64,000 bases of DNA, taken from positions 2,457,001 to 2,521,000 of the forward strand of contig NZ_ATTH01000001.1 of the NCBI RefSeq assembly GCF_000419585.1, given 5' to 3'. This DNA is from Salisaeta longa DSM 21114. GTDB taxonomy: Bacteria; Bacteroidota; Rhodothermia; Rhodothermales; Salinibacteraceae. A model generated the notes under the pieces. That model saw only the letters and a list, made by a program, of their open reading frames with translations. It was not told the origin of the DNA and did not search any database. The translations under genes were made by a program, and so were the position numbers. This document shows positions 42,701 through 51,177 of this stretch, one piece after another (within the stretch, counting starts at the first letter, position 1; each line of letters starts with the position of its first letter).

Positions 42701-43127
42701 AGACGGCCGAAGCGGGGGGCACGCGCTCGGCCAGGGCAGGAGCGCTGGTGACCAAGAGCCCCGTAAAGCCTTCGGTGAGCTGTTGCAGCACGTCGGCCCG
42801 CTCGATGAGCGGCGTGCTCTCGTCGATGCGTTCGTCGTCGTAGGGCGCGCGGTGGGTGGCGGGGAAGCGGCGCACCGCAGCCGCTGCGGGGGCGAGCTGC
42901 TCCAAATCGCTTTGCAGGTAGGCCGCAGCGTCCTCGTCGGGCATGAGGCACACGACGGGGCGGCGGGTGCGGCCCAGGCGGCTCAGGACAAACGCGGGCA
43001 GCGAGCCGGCGGCGTTGGTGACGTCAAGGCACAAGGCATCGGTGCGCGCTTTCGCCCAGTCTATTGCACGCTGCACGCCGCGGGTTTGTGCAACAGACGT
43101 CTGGAGGTCGGAAAGAGACACAGGCAA
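39747..43127 (-). CDS. mfd: Transcription-repair coupling factor
   Basis: Mfd removes RNA polymerase stalled at DNA damage and recruits UvrA. The 1126-aa product has the UvrB-like N-terminal module (to ~residue 360), the CarD-type RNA polymerase interaction domain (NPGDFVVHVDYGIGRFAGM), the helicase core with GDVGFGKTEVAVRAAFKA, the DEEQRFG box and TATPIPRTLQFSLLGARD, GRVGRSQRKAFCYLL, and a C-terminal TRCF domain. Length is normal. It is transcribed away from the parS-containing gap. Confidence 0.97.
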   Translation of the reverse strand: MPVSLSDLQTSVAQTRGVQRAIDWAKARTDALCLDVTNAAGSLPAFVLSRLGRTRRPVVCLMPDEDAAAYLQSDLEQLAPAAAAVRRFPATHRAPYDDERIDESTPLIERADVLQQLTEGFTGLLVTSAPALAERVPPASAVSTETFAVSKGETFDPEALIERLVDQGFRRVEFVEAPGDLAHRGGIIDVFPFAGEYPVRIEFFGDEIDGLREFDPATQRSVSQLNTARLVPNLERDDDHTTAVPLFDYLPDNTLLAVFDEAHLLEASASFFTKALKAHSKATTAADDKGEEAPPPPEARYLSRNDLAAALQRFPRLRFGPLSTAPADETVDLDAAPQPSFNSTMDLLRERLQENRARDLQTFILCDSHGQAARLRDLLETDIDHGRARLQVDTLHEGFELPSAGLAVYTDHQIFNRYHRPSTKNRKKYQGGLTVREIKNLNPGDFVVHVDYGIGRFAGMKKITVRNKTQEAVRLNFADDDVLYLNVNALHKLNKYTGKEGHHPRLTKLGTGQWERTKARTKKKVKKVARDLIKLYAKRKASDGFAFSSDTVWQRELEASFAFEDTPDQAAAAEAVKRDMEEPVPMDRLVCGDVGFGKTEVAVRAAFKAAQDGKQVAVLVPTTILAQQHYETFRERMDRYPVTVDVISRFRTKKEQRDILKRLEQGSLDILIGTHRLASDDITFNDLGLLVIDEEQRFGVKTKEALRKVRESVDTLTLTATPIPRTLQFSLLGARDLSIISTPPPNRQPITTEIHTFNEDLVRDALVYELSRGGQVFFIHNRVKTIDEIAAMVRGMVPGARVRVGHGQMSGRKLERVMTDFVEKKYDVLVSTSIIENGLDISNANTMIINRADHFGLSELHQLRGRVGRSQRKAFCYLLVPSIHSLTDDARKRLKAVEEFSDLGSGFSLAMRDLDIRGAGSLLGAEQSGFIEDVGYETYHKILDDAIKELRQQEFADVFDGDTVPPGPETAVDVEEDAYIPNDYLSNNVERLNLYRRISNAEDAEALQDLRAEMVDRFGPMPSAVEHLFTAARLRLVGQALRLPKVLYKNERLFLYLPSESADPYFYEHRFKDLLERLTGLERRFVLKDQQDKGLTRAIVQNVPTLDAALDVLRTLHEAPEAVTAT

Positions 43128-43295
43128 ATAGCATCAACGGAAAGTACGGGAAGCAGGGCAGCGCTGCGGCTGCCCCGTACCGAACGGTACGCGTCGCTGC
43201 AAGATTCTGACCGTTTCGCAAAAAGCGCGCAGCGCGCGCTAGCCGCCGGAAGCCGAGGCCCAAGGCGGCACACAGCGCGCGTGTGCTAGGGAAAG

Positions 43296-43311
43296 CGTTC
43301 CACGTGAAACA
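43296..43311. other. parS-like ParB binding site 1
   Basis: CGTTCCACGTGAAACA matches the bacterial parS consensus TGTTTCACGTGAAACA at 14 of 16 positions. ParB binds such sites for chromosome segregation. It is 157 bases from the second site in the same intergenic gap. Confidence 0.75.
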
Positions 43312-43467
43312 AAGGCCCCTTTCCCTAGAGGTTTCCTAGACGGAGGCGGGGCGGAGCCTAGACCGCCGTCCGATGAGGAGCGGGCCCCGGCTAGCTTCTG
43401 CCCCACCAATGGTTCTTCGTCATTTTCGCTTCCGAAGTGGGGTTCAGGCAGCGCCTAGAACCCTGCT

Positions 43468-43483
43468 CGTTTCACGTGAAACG
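43468..43483. other. parS-like ParB binding site 2
   Basis: CGTTTCACGTGAAACG is a perfect 16-base palindrome; its inner 14 bases are identical to the parS consensus. It lies between the arms of an 11-base inverted repeat containing CTAG. With recF about 2.6 kb away, it suggests the window is near the replication origin. Confidence 0.85.
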
Positions 43484-43555
43484 CCTCTAGTGGGCTAGCG
43501 CGCTAGGAGCGGGGTTCTAGGCGGCGTCTGTGGCGCTTCGCGTAGGGTGAGAGCG

Positions 43556-44278
43556 CTACCACGGCAACGTCTCGCCGTCGTGCGTTAAGAAGCGCCCGCT
43601 ATCATCAGGCGTCAGGGCCTGCGCTACGGCGACGATACCTTGGGCCGATGCCTCCGGCGTGAGGTGGGCGTTGGGGCCGCCCATGTCGGTTTGGACCCAT
43701 CCGGGATGCACCGACGCGACAATGACGGCATCGGCGTCAAAGGCACCGGCCTGCAGCCGGGTGCACATGTTGAGGCCCGCCTTGCTGACCTTGTAGCTCT
43801 GCCACGTGCCGCCGCTGGTATTGGCAATGGAGCCTAGCTGCGAGGTGATGTTAAGGAGCCGTGCCGGGGGATGCGGCGCGCGGCGCAGCAGGTCGGCAAA
43901 CGCTTGTGCCATCAGGTGCGGGCCTACGGTGTTCACCTGCAGGGTGTGGGTCATGCGCTCGAACGTAACGTCGCCAAATCCATCATCGGAAGCGCCCCCA
44001 TCGACGCCCGCGTTGTTAATCAGAAGGTCCAGCCCATCTACCGTGGCCGCCACCGTCGCGCGGGCCGCGTCGATCTGCGCCGGATCGGTCACGTCCAGCG
44101 GGAGCAGGTCGATGGTCGCCGGAAGCGAAGCAACCGCCGCCTGCAGGTCGTGCGCCGACTCGGGCGATCGGCACGCCGCAAACAGATGGTCGACGTGTGG
44201 TGCGAGTGCATGCACGAGCGCGTAGCCAACCCCGCGGTTGGCGCCGGTGATAAGAGCGGTAGCGAAAGAAGCAGGCAT
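43556..44278 (-). CDS. Short-chain dehydrogenase/reductase
   Basis: A 240-aa NAD(P)-binding oxidoreductase with LITGANRGVGYALVHAL (TGxxxGxG), LLINNAGVDGG, the catalytic Ser in LLNITSQLGS and the YxxxK motif in WQSYKVSKAGLNM. Substrate cannot be predicted. It lies between the parS gap and the lytic transglycosylase gene and has no obvious operon partner. Confidence 0.9.
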   Translation of the reverse strand: MPASFATALITGANRGVGYALVHALAPHVDHLFAACRSPESAHDLQAAVASLPATIDLLPLDVTDPAQIDAARATVAATVDGLDLLINNAGVDGGASDDGFGDVTFERMTHTLQVNTVGPHLMAQAFADLLRRAPHPPARLLNITSQLGSIANTSGGTWQSYKVSKAGLNMCTRLQAGAFDADAVIVASVHPGWVQTDMGGPNAHLTPEASAQGIVAVAQALTPDDSGRFLTHDGETLPW

Positions 44279-44310
44279 GGAGCGTGGAGCCAGGGGAAAA
44301 GAGCAAGCGG

Positions 44311-45882
44311 TCAGTCGTCAGTCGCCGGTGAAAGATGCGCCAGTTGGTGGGACGATTGCAAGAGGCGCGAGCTGCGCTGCCCGTACCGCACGCGAAGGGG
44401 CCGGTGGCGCCCGTCAACACCCGGCGGAGTAATGTAGCGGGCCGCGGGCAGGGTGAGCGTCTGCCCCACGAAGGGCGTAACCGACGTGTCGGCGTCCGAT
44501 GCCGGCCGAAGCGCCGCCCGCTCCACCTGATACCGCCGGGCCAGGTGCCCAAGCGTTTCGCCCGTGTCTAACGTGTGGGTCCTTGGGGCATCACGCACTT
44601 CCTTCGGCAACTGCTGGTAGTGTTGGGCAAACTGTTCGTACGTGCCATACGGCAGGCGAAGATAGTACGCCTCGCGCACGGGCGGCAGGTAGTCGCCGCG
44701 CAGCTCCGGGTTCAGGGCGCGCACCTGCTCGGTGGGAATGTTGGCCAAGTGCGCAAGCACCTGCACGGGCAGCGACGTGCGCAGCGGGACATAATCGAAA
44801 GCATAGGCCGGACCTGCCGAGATGCGCGTTACGCCATAAGCCTCGGGGTTCGACAGGATGCGGGCCGTCGCAATAAACGACGGCACGTAGTTGCGCGTCT
44901 CCTTGGGCAAGTCGTCGTAGATGTCCCAAAACGTAGGCGGGCGGTCCAGGCGCTTTTGGGCCTTGCGCAGCGCATACTGCACGGCCCGCGGGCTGCAGTT
45001 GTACCCCGCAAGGGCCAAGTGCCAGTCACCAAACAGGCGGTAGAGGTCTTTGAGGTGGCGGGCCGCCGCGCGCGTTGCCTTTTCGGGGTCGCGCCGCTCA
45101 TCCACCCAGGGCGTCACCGTCAGCCCGTACGACCGCGCCGTGGGGGCGATAAACTGCCACATGCCCGCAGCCTTGGCATGGCTTTGTGCAAACGGGTCGA
45201 GCCCGCTCTCCACCACCGCTAAATACTTCAGTTCATCGGGGACGCCCTCCGCCGCAAAGATATGTTCAATCATCGGAAAGTAGGTGGCGGCACGTCGCTG
45301 CCACGGGCGGAGGTAGCGCTCCTCGTAGCGGAGCAGAAAGTCGATGCTGGCTTGCACGAGCGGATGCTTGGTCATGGGGATGGTGGTGTGCTCGCCCATG
45401 ATGCCTGAGGGGAGGGTTTCGCTCAACTGCGGGTACCGCGTTGCCGCCTGGTTCATGGAGGCAAAGAGCGTGCGCCGCAGGTCGTAAATGGTGCCGTGCG
45501 GAAAAGAGAGCGTGTCGGGCGCACCGGTTTGCCGCGTGTACTCCTGCGCGAGCAAGTAGGCAATCTGGCGAAAGCGGGGCCGGTCGAACATGCCTGGGTG
45601 GCGCTTGAGGCGCTCTACGGCTTGGAGCGCCGTGCGAAGGTGGTGCTGTTTGGCTTGCACGCGCGCGTCCTGCTCGGCGCGCAGCATGCGCGTGTAGGCC
45701 GTGTAGAGCGCTTCGATGCCCGCCTGAGCTTGCGCCTCGGAGAGGGTATCGGCGGTGGCTGCTACGGCTGCGCCGGTGTGGTGCCAGGAGGGGTGCTGCG
45801 CGGGCGGCGCCACCGCATTCCACAACGCCAGCGCACCCAATCCAACCAAAGCCGTTGAAAGGACAAGCGAGCGTCGAGTCAT
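44311..45882 (-). CDS. Membrane-bound lytic murein transglycosylase (MltD-like) with LysM
   Basis: A 523-aa exported enzyme that cleaves peptidoglycan glycan strands. It has an N-terminal signal or anchor (LVLSTALVGLGALALWNAV), a helical stretch, the SLT domain with the catalytic Glu in LAVVESGLDPFAQSHAKAAG and MWQFIAPTARSYGL, DERRDPEKATRAAARHL, and a C-terminal LysM repeat (HTLDTGETLGHLARRYQV). Start 45882 opens the signal; a long upstream frame overlaps recF and lacks coding character. Confidence 0.9.
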   Translation of the reverse strand: MTRRSLVLSTALVGLGALALWNAVAPPAQHPSWHHTGAAVAATADTLSEAQAQAGIEALYTAYTRMLRAEQDARVQAKQHHLRTALQAVERLKRHPGMFDRPRFRQIAYLLAQEYTRQTGAPDTLSFPHGTIYDLRRTLFASMNQAATRYPQLSETLPSGIMGEHTTIPMTKHPLVQASIDFLLRYEERYLRPWQRRAATYFPMIEHIFAAEGVPDELKYLAVVESGLDPFAQSHAKAAGMWQFIAPTARSYGLTVTPWVDERRDPEKATRAAARHLKDLYRLFGDWHLALAGYNCSPRAVQYALRKAQKRLDRPPTFWDIYDDLPKETRNYVPSFIATARILSNPEAYGVTRISAGPAYAFDYVPLRTSLPVQVLAHLANIPTEQVRALNPELRGDYLPPVREAYYLRLPYGTYEQFAQHYQQLPKEVRDAPRTHTLDTGETLGHLARRYQVERAALRPASDADTSVTPFVGQTLTLPAARYITPPGVDGRHRPLRVRYGQRSSRLLQSSHQLAHLSPATDD

Positions 45883-46044
45883 AAAGCCACGGCGTGGCTT
45901 AACGAAGTGTGTAAAAAAGAACACCACTGCTACCGTACCTTTTGGTGGGCGCAACCGTTCCTGTGGTGCACGGGCCGGGCGAACGCGCCGCAGGGCTGAT
46001 TCGTAGGGTCCTCTCCGGGCTTCCCTGATCGACAGCGCTTGTTT

Positions 46045-47223
46045 ATGTTGCTTCAATCCCTTCGTGTCCGTTCGTTTCGCGCCCATACCGACACGTCGGT
46101 GGCGTGGGCAACGGGCGTCAACGTGATTTGGGGCCCTAACGGTGCAGGCAAAACCAATCTGCTGGAGGCGATTCACTACGTGTGCCTCACCCAGAGCTTT
46201 TTGGTGCACAACGACCGGTATGCTCTCCGCAAAGACGCTCCGCATTTTGAGGTTGAGGGCACGTTTGCGGGCGTGCGCCGGCAGCCCATGACCGTGCGCT
46301 TGGTCTACATGCCCAGCGAAGGGAAACAGGTGTTTGTGAATGGCGCGCCCCTCGAGCGGCTTGCCGACCTCGTGGGGCAGCTGCCGGTGGTTGTGTTCTC
46401 GCCCGATGACTACGAGCTGACCGCCGGGGGGCCAGACGAGCGGCGGCGTTTTCTGAACAACATCCTGAGCCAGGCGCGCCCGGTGTACATGAACGACGTG
46501 ATGCAGTACAACCGCGCGCGCCGGCAGCGCAACGAGCTGCTACGGCAGTACAAAAAGCGCCCCTCATCGCCTCCGCCCGACGTGCTCGATCCGTGGACCG
46601 ACAAAGTGGTGACGCTTGGCAGCCGGGTCATCCAACGGCGCGCACAATTTCTCGATGCGTTTGCCGCGTATCTCGACGAGGCCCACGCCCACATCGGGCA
46701 GGCCACCGAGCGGCCCAGCTTCACCTACGACACCGTAGGCGACCTGCCCGATGCGCCCACAACCGATGACGTGGAGACGGCCTTTCGCGAGACGCTGGCC
46801 CGCCGGTGGGAGGCCGAACAGTCGCGCGGCACCACGTTGGCCGGGCCGCAACGCGACGACATCACGTTTCGGCTGGACGGTCTAGAGGTGCGGCGCTACG
46901 GCTCGCAGGGGCAGCATCGCACCGTGGGCATGGTGTTAAAGCTGGCGCAGTACCTGTACCTGCGCGATCAGCTCGATACCGCGCCGCTCTTGTTGCTAGA
47001 CGACGCCTTCGGAAAGCTCGACAGCACGCGTACGGCAGCGTTTCTGGAGCTCCTGCAGTCGGATGTTGTGGGGCAAAGCTTCATCACAACGACCGACGTG
47101 GCCCCGTTTCGCGCGCACCTTTCCTTCGACGCGCCCCCTCACCAGGCCATTCACGTAGCCCGCGATTCGTCCGGCGCCCGCGTATCTTCTGATGTTGTTG
47201 CAACGGCCCCCGATTCGGCTTGA
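46045..47223 (+). CDS. recF: DNA replication and repair protein RecF
   Basis: RecF loads RecA at single-strand gaps. The 392-aa SMC-like ATPase has the Walker A GPNGAGKTNLLEAIHY near residue 32, the signature GSQGQHRTVGMVLKLAQ and Walker B LLLLDDAFGKLD. A TTG two codons upstream is the only alternative start. It is divergent from the transglycosylase gene. RecF commonly lies near dnaA/dnaN; those genes are not in the window. Confidence 0.95.
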   Translation: MLLQSLRVRSFRAHTDTSVAWATGVNVIWGPNGAGKTNLLEAIHYVCLTQSFLVHNDRYALRKDAPHFEVEGTFAGVRRQPMTVRLVYMPSEGKQVFVNGAPLERLADLVGQLPVVVFSPDDYELTAGGPDERRRFLNNILSQARPVYMNDVMQYNRARRQRNELLRQYKKRPSSPPPDVLDPWTDKVVTLGSRVIQRRAQFLDAFAAYLDEAHAHIGQATERPSFTYDTVGDLPDAPTTDDVETAFRETLARRWEAEQSRGTTLAGPQRDDITFRLDGLEVRRYGSQGQHRTVGMVLKLAQYLYLRDQLDTAPLLLLDDAFGKLDSTRTAAFLELLQSDVVGQSFITTTDVAPFRAHLSFDAPPHQAIHVARDSSGARVSSDVVATAPDSA

Positions 47224-47301
47224 CCGTGGCCGCTGCGATGTGCAGGTTACAACTCACGACCGTCGCGTCTCCAACGCTTGTCCATAAACCCCAACGTAAT
47301 C

Positions 47302-48816
47302 ATGCGCCACCTACCACCCCCGGCACGCTGGCTTTGTATTCTGCTCATCGGGAGCCTCGGGCTCGTAAGCAGTACCGGATGCACCACGGGCATCAACCCC
47401 GTAACCGGCAACACCCGGGCCTACGGCTACACCTGGCAGCAAGAGCTGCAAATGGGCCAGCAGGCCGATCAGCAGATTGTGAGCCAGTACGGCGTGTACG
47501 ATGACGACGAGCTGCAAGCCTACGTCGACAGGGTGGCCCGCGACGTGCTGGCCGTAAGCCACATGCGCCGCGAAAGCACCGCGCAAAAATTCCGTACCAC
47601 CGAGTTTACGTTCCGCATCCTCGACAGCGAAGTCATCAATGCCTTTGCTCTGCCTGGCGGGTACGTGTACGTAACCCGTGGGTTGCTGGCGCATCTCAAC
47701 AACGAAGCACAGCTCGCGGTGGTGCTGGGGCACGAAATTGGGCACGTCGCGGCCCGTCACTCATCGGAGCAGGCCGCCCGCCAGCAGCTCATGCAGATTG
47801 GCCTGGTGGGCACGGCGATCCTGGGGCAACAGGTGTTGGGCGGACAGGCGGCACAGCAGATCCTTGGGCTGGGCGGGCAGGCGGCGCAGCTTCTGTCGCT
47901 CAGCTACAGCCGCGAGAACGAGCGGGAGGCCGATCAACTGGGCGTCGAGTATGCCGCGATGGCCGGTTACAAGGCGTCGGAAGGCGCCGAGTTCTTCGAA
48001 TCGCTGAAGCGCATTCAGCAGCAGAGCGCGCAGGCCATTCCCACCTGGCAATCCACCCACCCCGACCCCGGCGCCCGCGAAGATAAGATCGTTCAGCTGG
48101 CCAATACCTGGCAGCAACGCCTCCAAACGCCCATGACGACGGTCGACCAAGACCAGTACTACAACAACTTGGAGCGCACCGTGGTGGGGAAGAATCCGCG
48201 GCAGGGCTTTGTGCGCGACGGCACGTTTTACCACCCGGAGATGGCGTTCCGCTTTCCCGTGCCCTCCAACTACCAGGTGATTAACCAGGCCGCGCAGGTG
48301 GCCATGGTAGCGCCCAGCCAGGAAGCTTACCTCCTGTTTGGCGGATACAACACGCCCACGACGGCCGCCGCCGCCGACTCGTTCGCTGCGCAACAGGGCG
48401 TTACGGTGGTGCGGCGCGACCGCGACCCCTACGGCGCTTTCGATCCGCAGCAGGTGCTGCTGGAAGGCCAAACGCAACAGGGCCAGATGCTCCGGCTGCT
48501 GGGCTACTTTCTGGAGTACAACGACACCGTGTTCGGCTTCAAGGGCATCACGGCCGCCGCCACGTACGACACGTACCAGCCGGTTTTCTTGGAGACCATG
48601 CGCGGGTTTGATCGCCTCACCGACCAACGCATCTTGTCGATTCAGCCGTACCGGTTGGCCATTCGTCCGGCCGGCCGCTCGGCGCCGTTTCGCACATTCG
48701 TGAGTGATCTTTCGCTGCCGGAAGGCATGACGGAAGATGATGTGGCCATCATCAACCAGATTCAGCTAGAGACCGTGGTGGCGCCCAGCCAGCCGTTGAA
48801 GCTCCCGCAGCGCTGA
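47302..48816 (+). CDS. M48-family zinc metalloprotease, lipoprotein
   Basis: A 504-aa envelope protease of the BepA/LoiP type. Lipoprotein signal (LVSSTGC), the zinc site VVLGHEIGHVAARHS and the third-ligand motif ENEREADQLGVEYAA, then a C-terminal region of about 230 residues with a predicted beta-rich fold and no TPR. The family takes part in outer membrane protein quality control. ATG 47302 opens the signal peptide and follows recF by 78 bases. Confidence 0.9.
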   Translation: MRHLPPPARWLCILLIGSLGLVSSTGCTTGINPVTGNTRAYGYTWQQELQMGQQADQQIVSQYGVYDDDELQAYVDRVARDVLAVSHMRRESTAQKFRTTEFTFRILDSEVINAFALPGGYVYVTRGLLAHLNNEAQLAVVLGHEIGHVAARHSSEQAARQQLMQIGLVGTAILGQQVLGGQAAQQILGLGGQAAQLLSLSYSRENEREADQLGVEYAAMAGYKASEGAEFFESLKRIQQQSAQAIPTWQSTHPDPGAREDKIVQLANTWQQRLQTPMTTVDQDQYYNNLERTVVGKNPRQGFVRDGTFYHPEMAFRFPVPSNYQVINQAAQVAMVAPSQEAYLLFGGYNTPTTAAAADSFAAQQGVTVVRRDRDPYGAFDPQQVLLEGQTQQGQMLRLLGYFLEYNDTVFGFKGITAAATYDTYQPVFLETMRGFDRLTDQRILSIQPYRLAIRPAGRSAPFRTFVSDLSLPEGMTEDDVAIINQIQLETVVAPSQPLKLPQR

Positions 48817-48828
48817 GCGCATAAACGC

Positions 48829-48865
48829 GCAGCGGGCGGTACCGATAAAACGGCCCGCCCGCTGC
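48829..48865. terminator. Hairpin after the M48 protease gene
   Basis: GCAGCGGGCGG (48829-48839) and CCGCCCGCTGC (48855-48865) form an 11-base perfect stem with a 15-base loop between two convergent genes. There is no clear T-run, so it may be a bidirectional, weak intrinsic terminator. Confidence 0.6.
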
Positions 48866-48896
48866 TTAACGCATCGACACGTGCGCGTGCGTCGGT

Positions 48897-49391
48897 TTAG
48901 AAACCAATCAGCAGGCCACCCTTCACATTCACGGGGTTGCTTGCTTCAGCCGGCGTGTCGAACAGTCCCGTGTACCCAAACTCCACAAACGGCGTGATAA
49001 GCCCGAGGCTAAACTCGGCGCCTCCTACCGCGGTGATGCCGAAATACGATTCACTAGTTCTACTGCTTGCAAAAGCGACCGTGGGCCCTGCGCCGAAGTA
49101 CGGGTTGAATACAACACCAGGGAGCGAAAAGAGCGCTTTGGCCGACAGCATCGAGAAGTTGTTTTCAATCGATCCGGTGTCTTCTACGAAGTAGTAATCG
49201 TACGTGGCGTTGATGGTAAACGGGAGCGCAATGAAGGAAAAGCGGGCATCGGCGCCAATAAAGGGCTCGCCGAAGTCACCGACATCGTACCCAAATCGGG
49301 GGCCTACCTTGAGCGTGACCTGCGCATCAGCGGTGGGGGCTGTGCCAGCCAGCAGAAGAACGAGAAACGTAACAAGTGTCAGTCGTTTCAT
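48897..49391 (-). CDS. Outer membrane beta-barrel protein, 164 aa
   Basis: Signal peptide (LVTFLVLLLAGTAPTADAQ) followed by alternating hydrophobic strands (VTLKVGPRFGYDVGDFG, IALPFTINATYDYYF, NPYFGAGPTVAFASS) and a C-terminus ending in Phe, as expected for a small eight-stranded barrel. ATG 49391 opens the signal. Porin or surface function unknown. Confidence 0.82.
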   Translation of the reverse strand: MKRLTLVTFLVLLLAGTAPTADAQVTLKVGPRFGYDVGDFGEPFIGADARFSFIALPFTINATYDYYFVEDTGSIENNFSMLSAKALFSLPGVVFNPYFGAGPTVAFASSRTSESYFGITAVGGAEFSLGLITPFVEFGYTGLFDTPAEASNPVNVKGGLLIGF

Positions 49392-49518
49392 AGCGGTGCA
49401 TTGTGGTTCGTTTGGAAAAATACGCGATCGCCCTCCATGGGAAATCGCCCGGTGATACGCATCAGCTAAAATAAAGATGGAGCGGCGAAAGTCAAGGCCG
49501 ACCTGCAAGGCGGGGCGC

Positions 49519-51087
49519 ATGATGGCGTGTATTTTCGTGCTATTGGCCATCGCGTCGCCGGTCGCTGGGCAGCGCCTGGGCACGGTATGGGCGCCGCCGC
49601 GCGATGCCGCAGCGGCCCAGCGCACGCTGCGCGCGATACATCGGAGCGGCCTCGCGGGCCTCCGCCTAACCAATGTGCCGTCCGAGGCGGTGCTGCAGGC
49701 GGCCGATACACTGGGGCTCGCGCTGTTTGTAGACGTTGCGCCGGCACAGTGGACGGATGCCGTGGTGCGTCGACTGGCGCGTCATGCCTCGGTGCAGGCC
49801 GTGGGCGTTACCCTCGCAGATGTGGCCGCGCAGCCCGCGCCGTGCCGGGCCCTGCGCCAATGGGCCGCCCGCGCACACGCCGCCGGGCGCGATGCGTACC
49901 TCGTCACGCCCCTTCGCCCGGCGGGTCGGCGCTGCACCGCGTCAGGCATCGACCGGTACCTGCTGGACGTGCGCGACCTGTCCGATCCAGTGGCGCGCTG
50001 GCGGGCCTGGCAACGCGCCGCACAAACGCCGGTGGCGCTGGGGGCCGTGGGCGCGTGGGCCGCGCCCAACCGGACGGGGGGCTGGCGCGTCCCGCACACG
50101 CGCGCCTGGCAAGCCCGGTATCTGGAGCGCACGTTGCGTGCCGTGACGGGGACGCTGCCTGCCGAGACGTGGGTGTTTGTGTACCGGTGGAGCGACCGGC
50201 ATCCGGCCTTTCCCGGACTGCTCCGCCGCTACGGGCTCCATGCGGCGTCGGGCGTGCCCCACCCCGGCGGCCGCGTGCTTCGCGGATGGGCCCGCCGGCA
50301 GCAGACCACGTTTGCCTTCGGCGCGCGCGCTGCGCCCACCACCGATGCGCTGGCCTGGGTCATCATTGCGCTGGGCTGGGTGTGGATCGCCGGCTTCGGC
50401 TGGCTCTACGCGCGCCACGCGTCGGTGCCGCGCATGCTGGAGCGCTACTTCTGGACGCACGGCTTCTTCCAGGACGCCCTGCAAGATCGTCGCGTGCAAG
50501 TAGGTGCGGCCAACGGATGGTGGGTGGTAGGGATGGCGCTGGCCGCGGGCGCCTTCGTGGCATGGACCGTCCACGCGGTGCACCTGCATCGGGGCGTCGC
50601 GTGGGTCCTGCGTGGCGTGGCCGAGCCCCTACAGTCGTCGCTTGTTGCGTGGTTGCAGGCCCCCGCCCTCGTCGGCCTGCTGGCCGGAGGGGGCGTCGCG
50701 CTTAGCATCGTGTGCTGGACGGCCTTGCTCGCGTTTGTGACGCGGTGGGGCGCGCTGCGGTTGGGCGTCGGGCAGGCGCTGGTGGCTACGGCATGGAGCC
50801 TGTGGCCGGCGGCGCTCTTGCTCCTCGCGGTGCTCGTGTTGGTGCAGTCGCCCGCAGCTTCGCCACTGGCGTTTGGCGCCGTGGCTGGCAGCTTCGTGGT
50901 GGCCGGCGTCGGCGGCAGCCTACGCGCGGCCCTCGACGTGCATGCGGTGGCGCGGCCGCCGGGCACACTCGTCGCCGCCTGCTGTATGCTCAGCCCGCCG
51001 GTGCTGTGGTGCGCCGCCGCGTACGCCGTCCTGTGGCACTACGGCCTGTCTGCAGAATACGTGCTCACGCTCCTGCGCTTTCTGTAG
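49519..51087 (+). CDS. Exported protein: TIM-barrel-like domain plus membrane domain
   Basis: A 522-aa protein I do not recognise. It begins with a signal peptide (ACIFVLLAIASPVAGQ); residues ~20-270 show alternating strand/helix segments (LAGLRLTN, LALFVDVAPAQW, RDAYLVTPL) like a glycoside-hydrolase TIM barrel but with no clear catalytic pair. The second half has five or six membrane spans separated by a cytoplasmic loop with FWTHGFFQDALQDRR. An upstream ATG at 49477 is also possible. Function unknown. Confidence 0.65.
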   Translation: MMACIFVLLAIASPVAGQRLGTVWAPPRDAAAAQRTLRAIHRSGLAGLRLTNVPSEAVLQAADTLGLALFVDVAPAQWTDAVVRRLARHASVQAVGVTLADVAAQPAPCRALRQWAARAHAAGRDAYLVTPLRPAGRRCTASGIDRYLLDVRDLSDPVARWRAWQRAAQTPVALGAVGAWAAPNRTGGWRVPHTRAWQARYLERTLRAVTGTLPAETWVFVYRWSDRHPAFPGLLRRYGLHAASGVPHPGGRVLRGWARRQQTTFAFGARAAPTTDALAWVIIALGWVWIAGFGWLYARHASVPRMLERYFWTHGFFQDALQDRRVQVGAANGWWVVGMALAAGAFVAWTVHAVHLHRGVAWVLRGVAEPLQSSLVAWLQAPALVGLLAGGGVALSIVCWTALLAFVTRWGALRLGVGQALVATAWSLWPAALLLLAVLVLVQSPAASPLAFGAVAGSFVVAGVGGSLRAALDVHAVARPPGTLVAACCMLSPPVLWCAAAYAVLWHYGLSAEYVLTLLRFL

Positions 51088-51177
51088 GCGCTGCCTGAAG
51101 CGGGAACGATGCCTGCCGAGCAGCACCGCCGCGGGCGCCTTCACCTGATGAAATACGAAACAGCGCCAACCAACGTG

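Larger units (their letters stand above)
43239..43520. repeat. CTAG-rich cluster in the mfd/SDR gap
   Basis: Eleven CTAG tetranucleotides occur in 282 bases (43239, 43286, 43325, 43336, 43358, 43391, 43455, 43487, 43495, 43503, 43517), about one expected by base composition. No gene is visible in the 428-base gap. An 11-base inverted repeat, GCCTAGAACCC (43453-43463) and GGGTTCTAGGC (43512-43522), flanks the second parS site. Confidence 0.75.
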
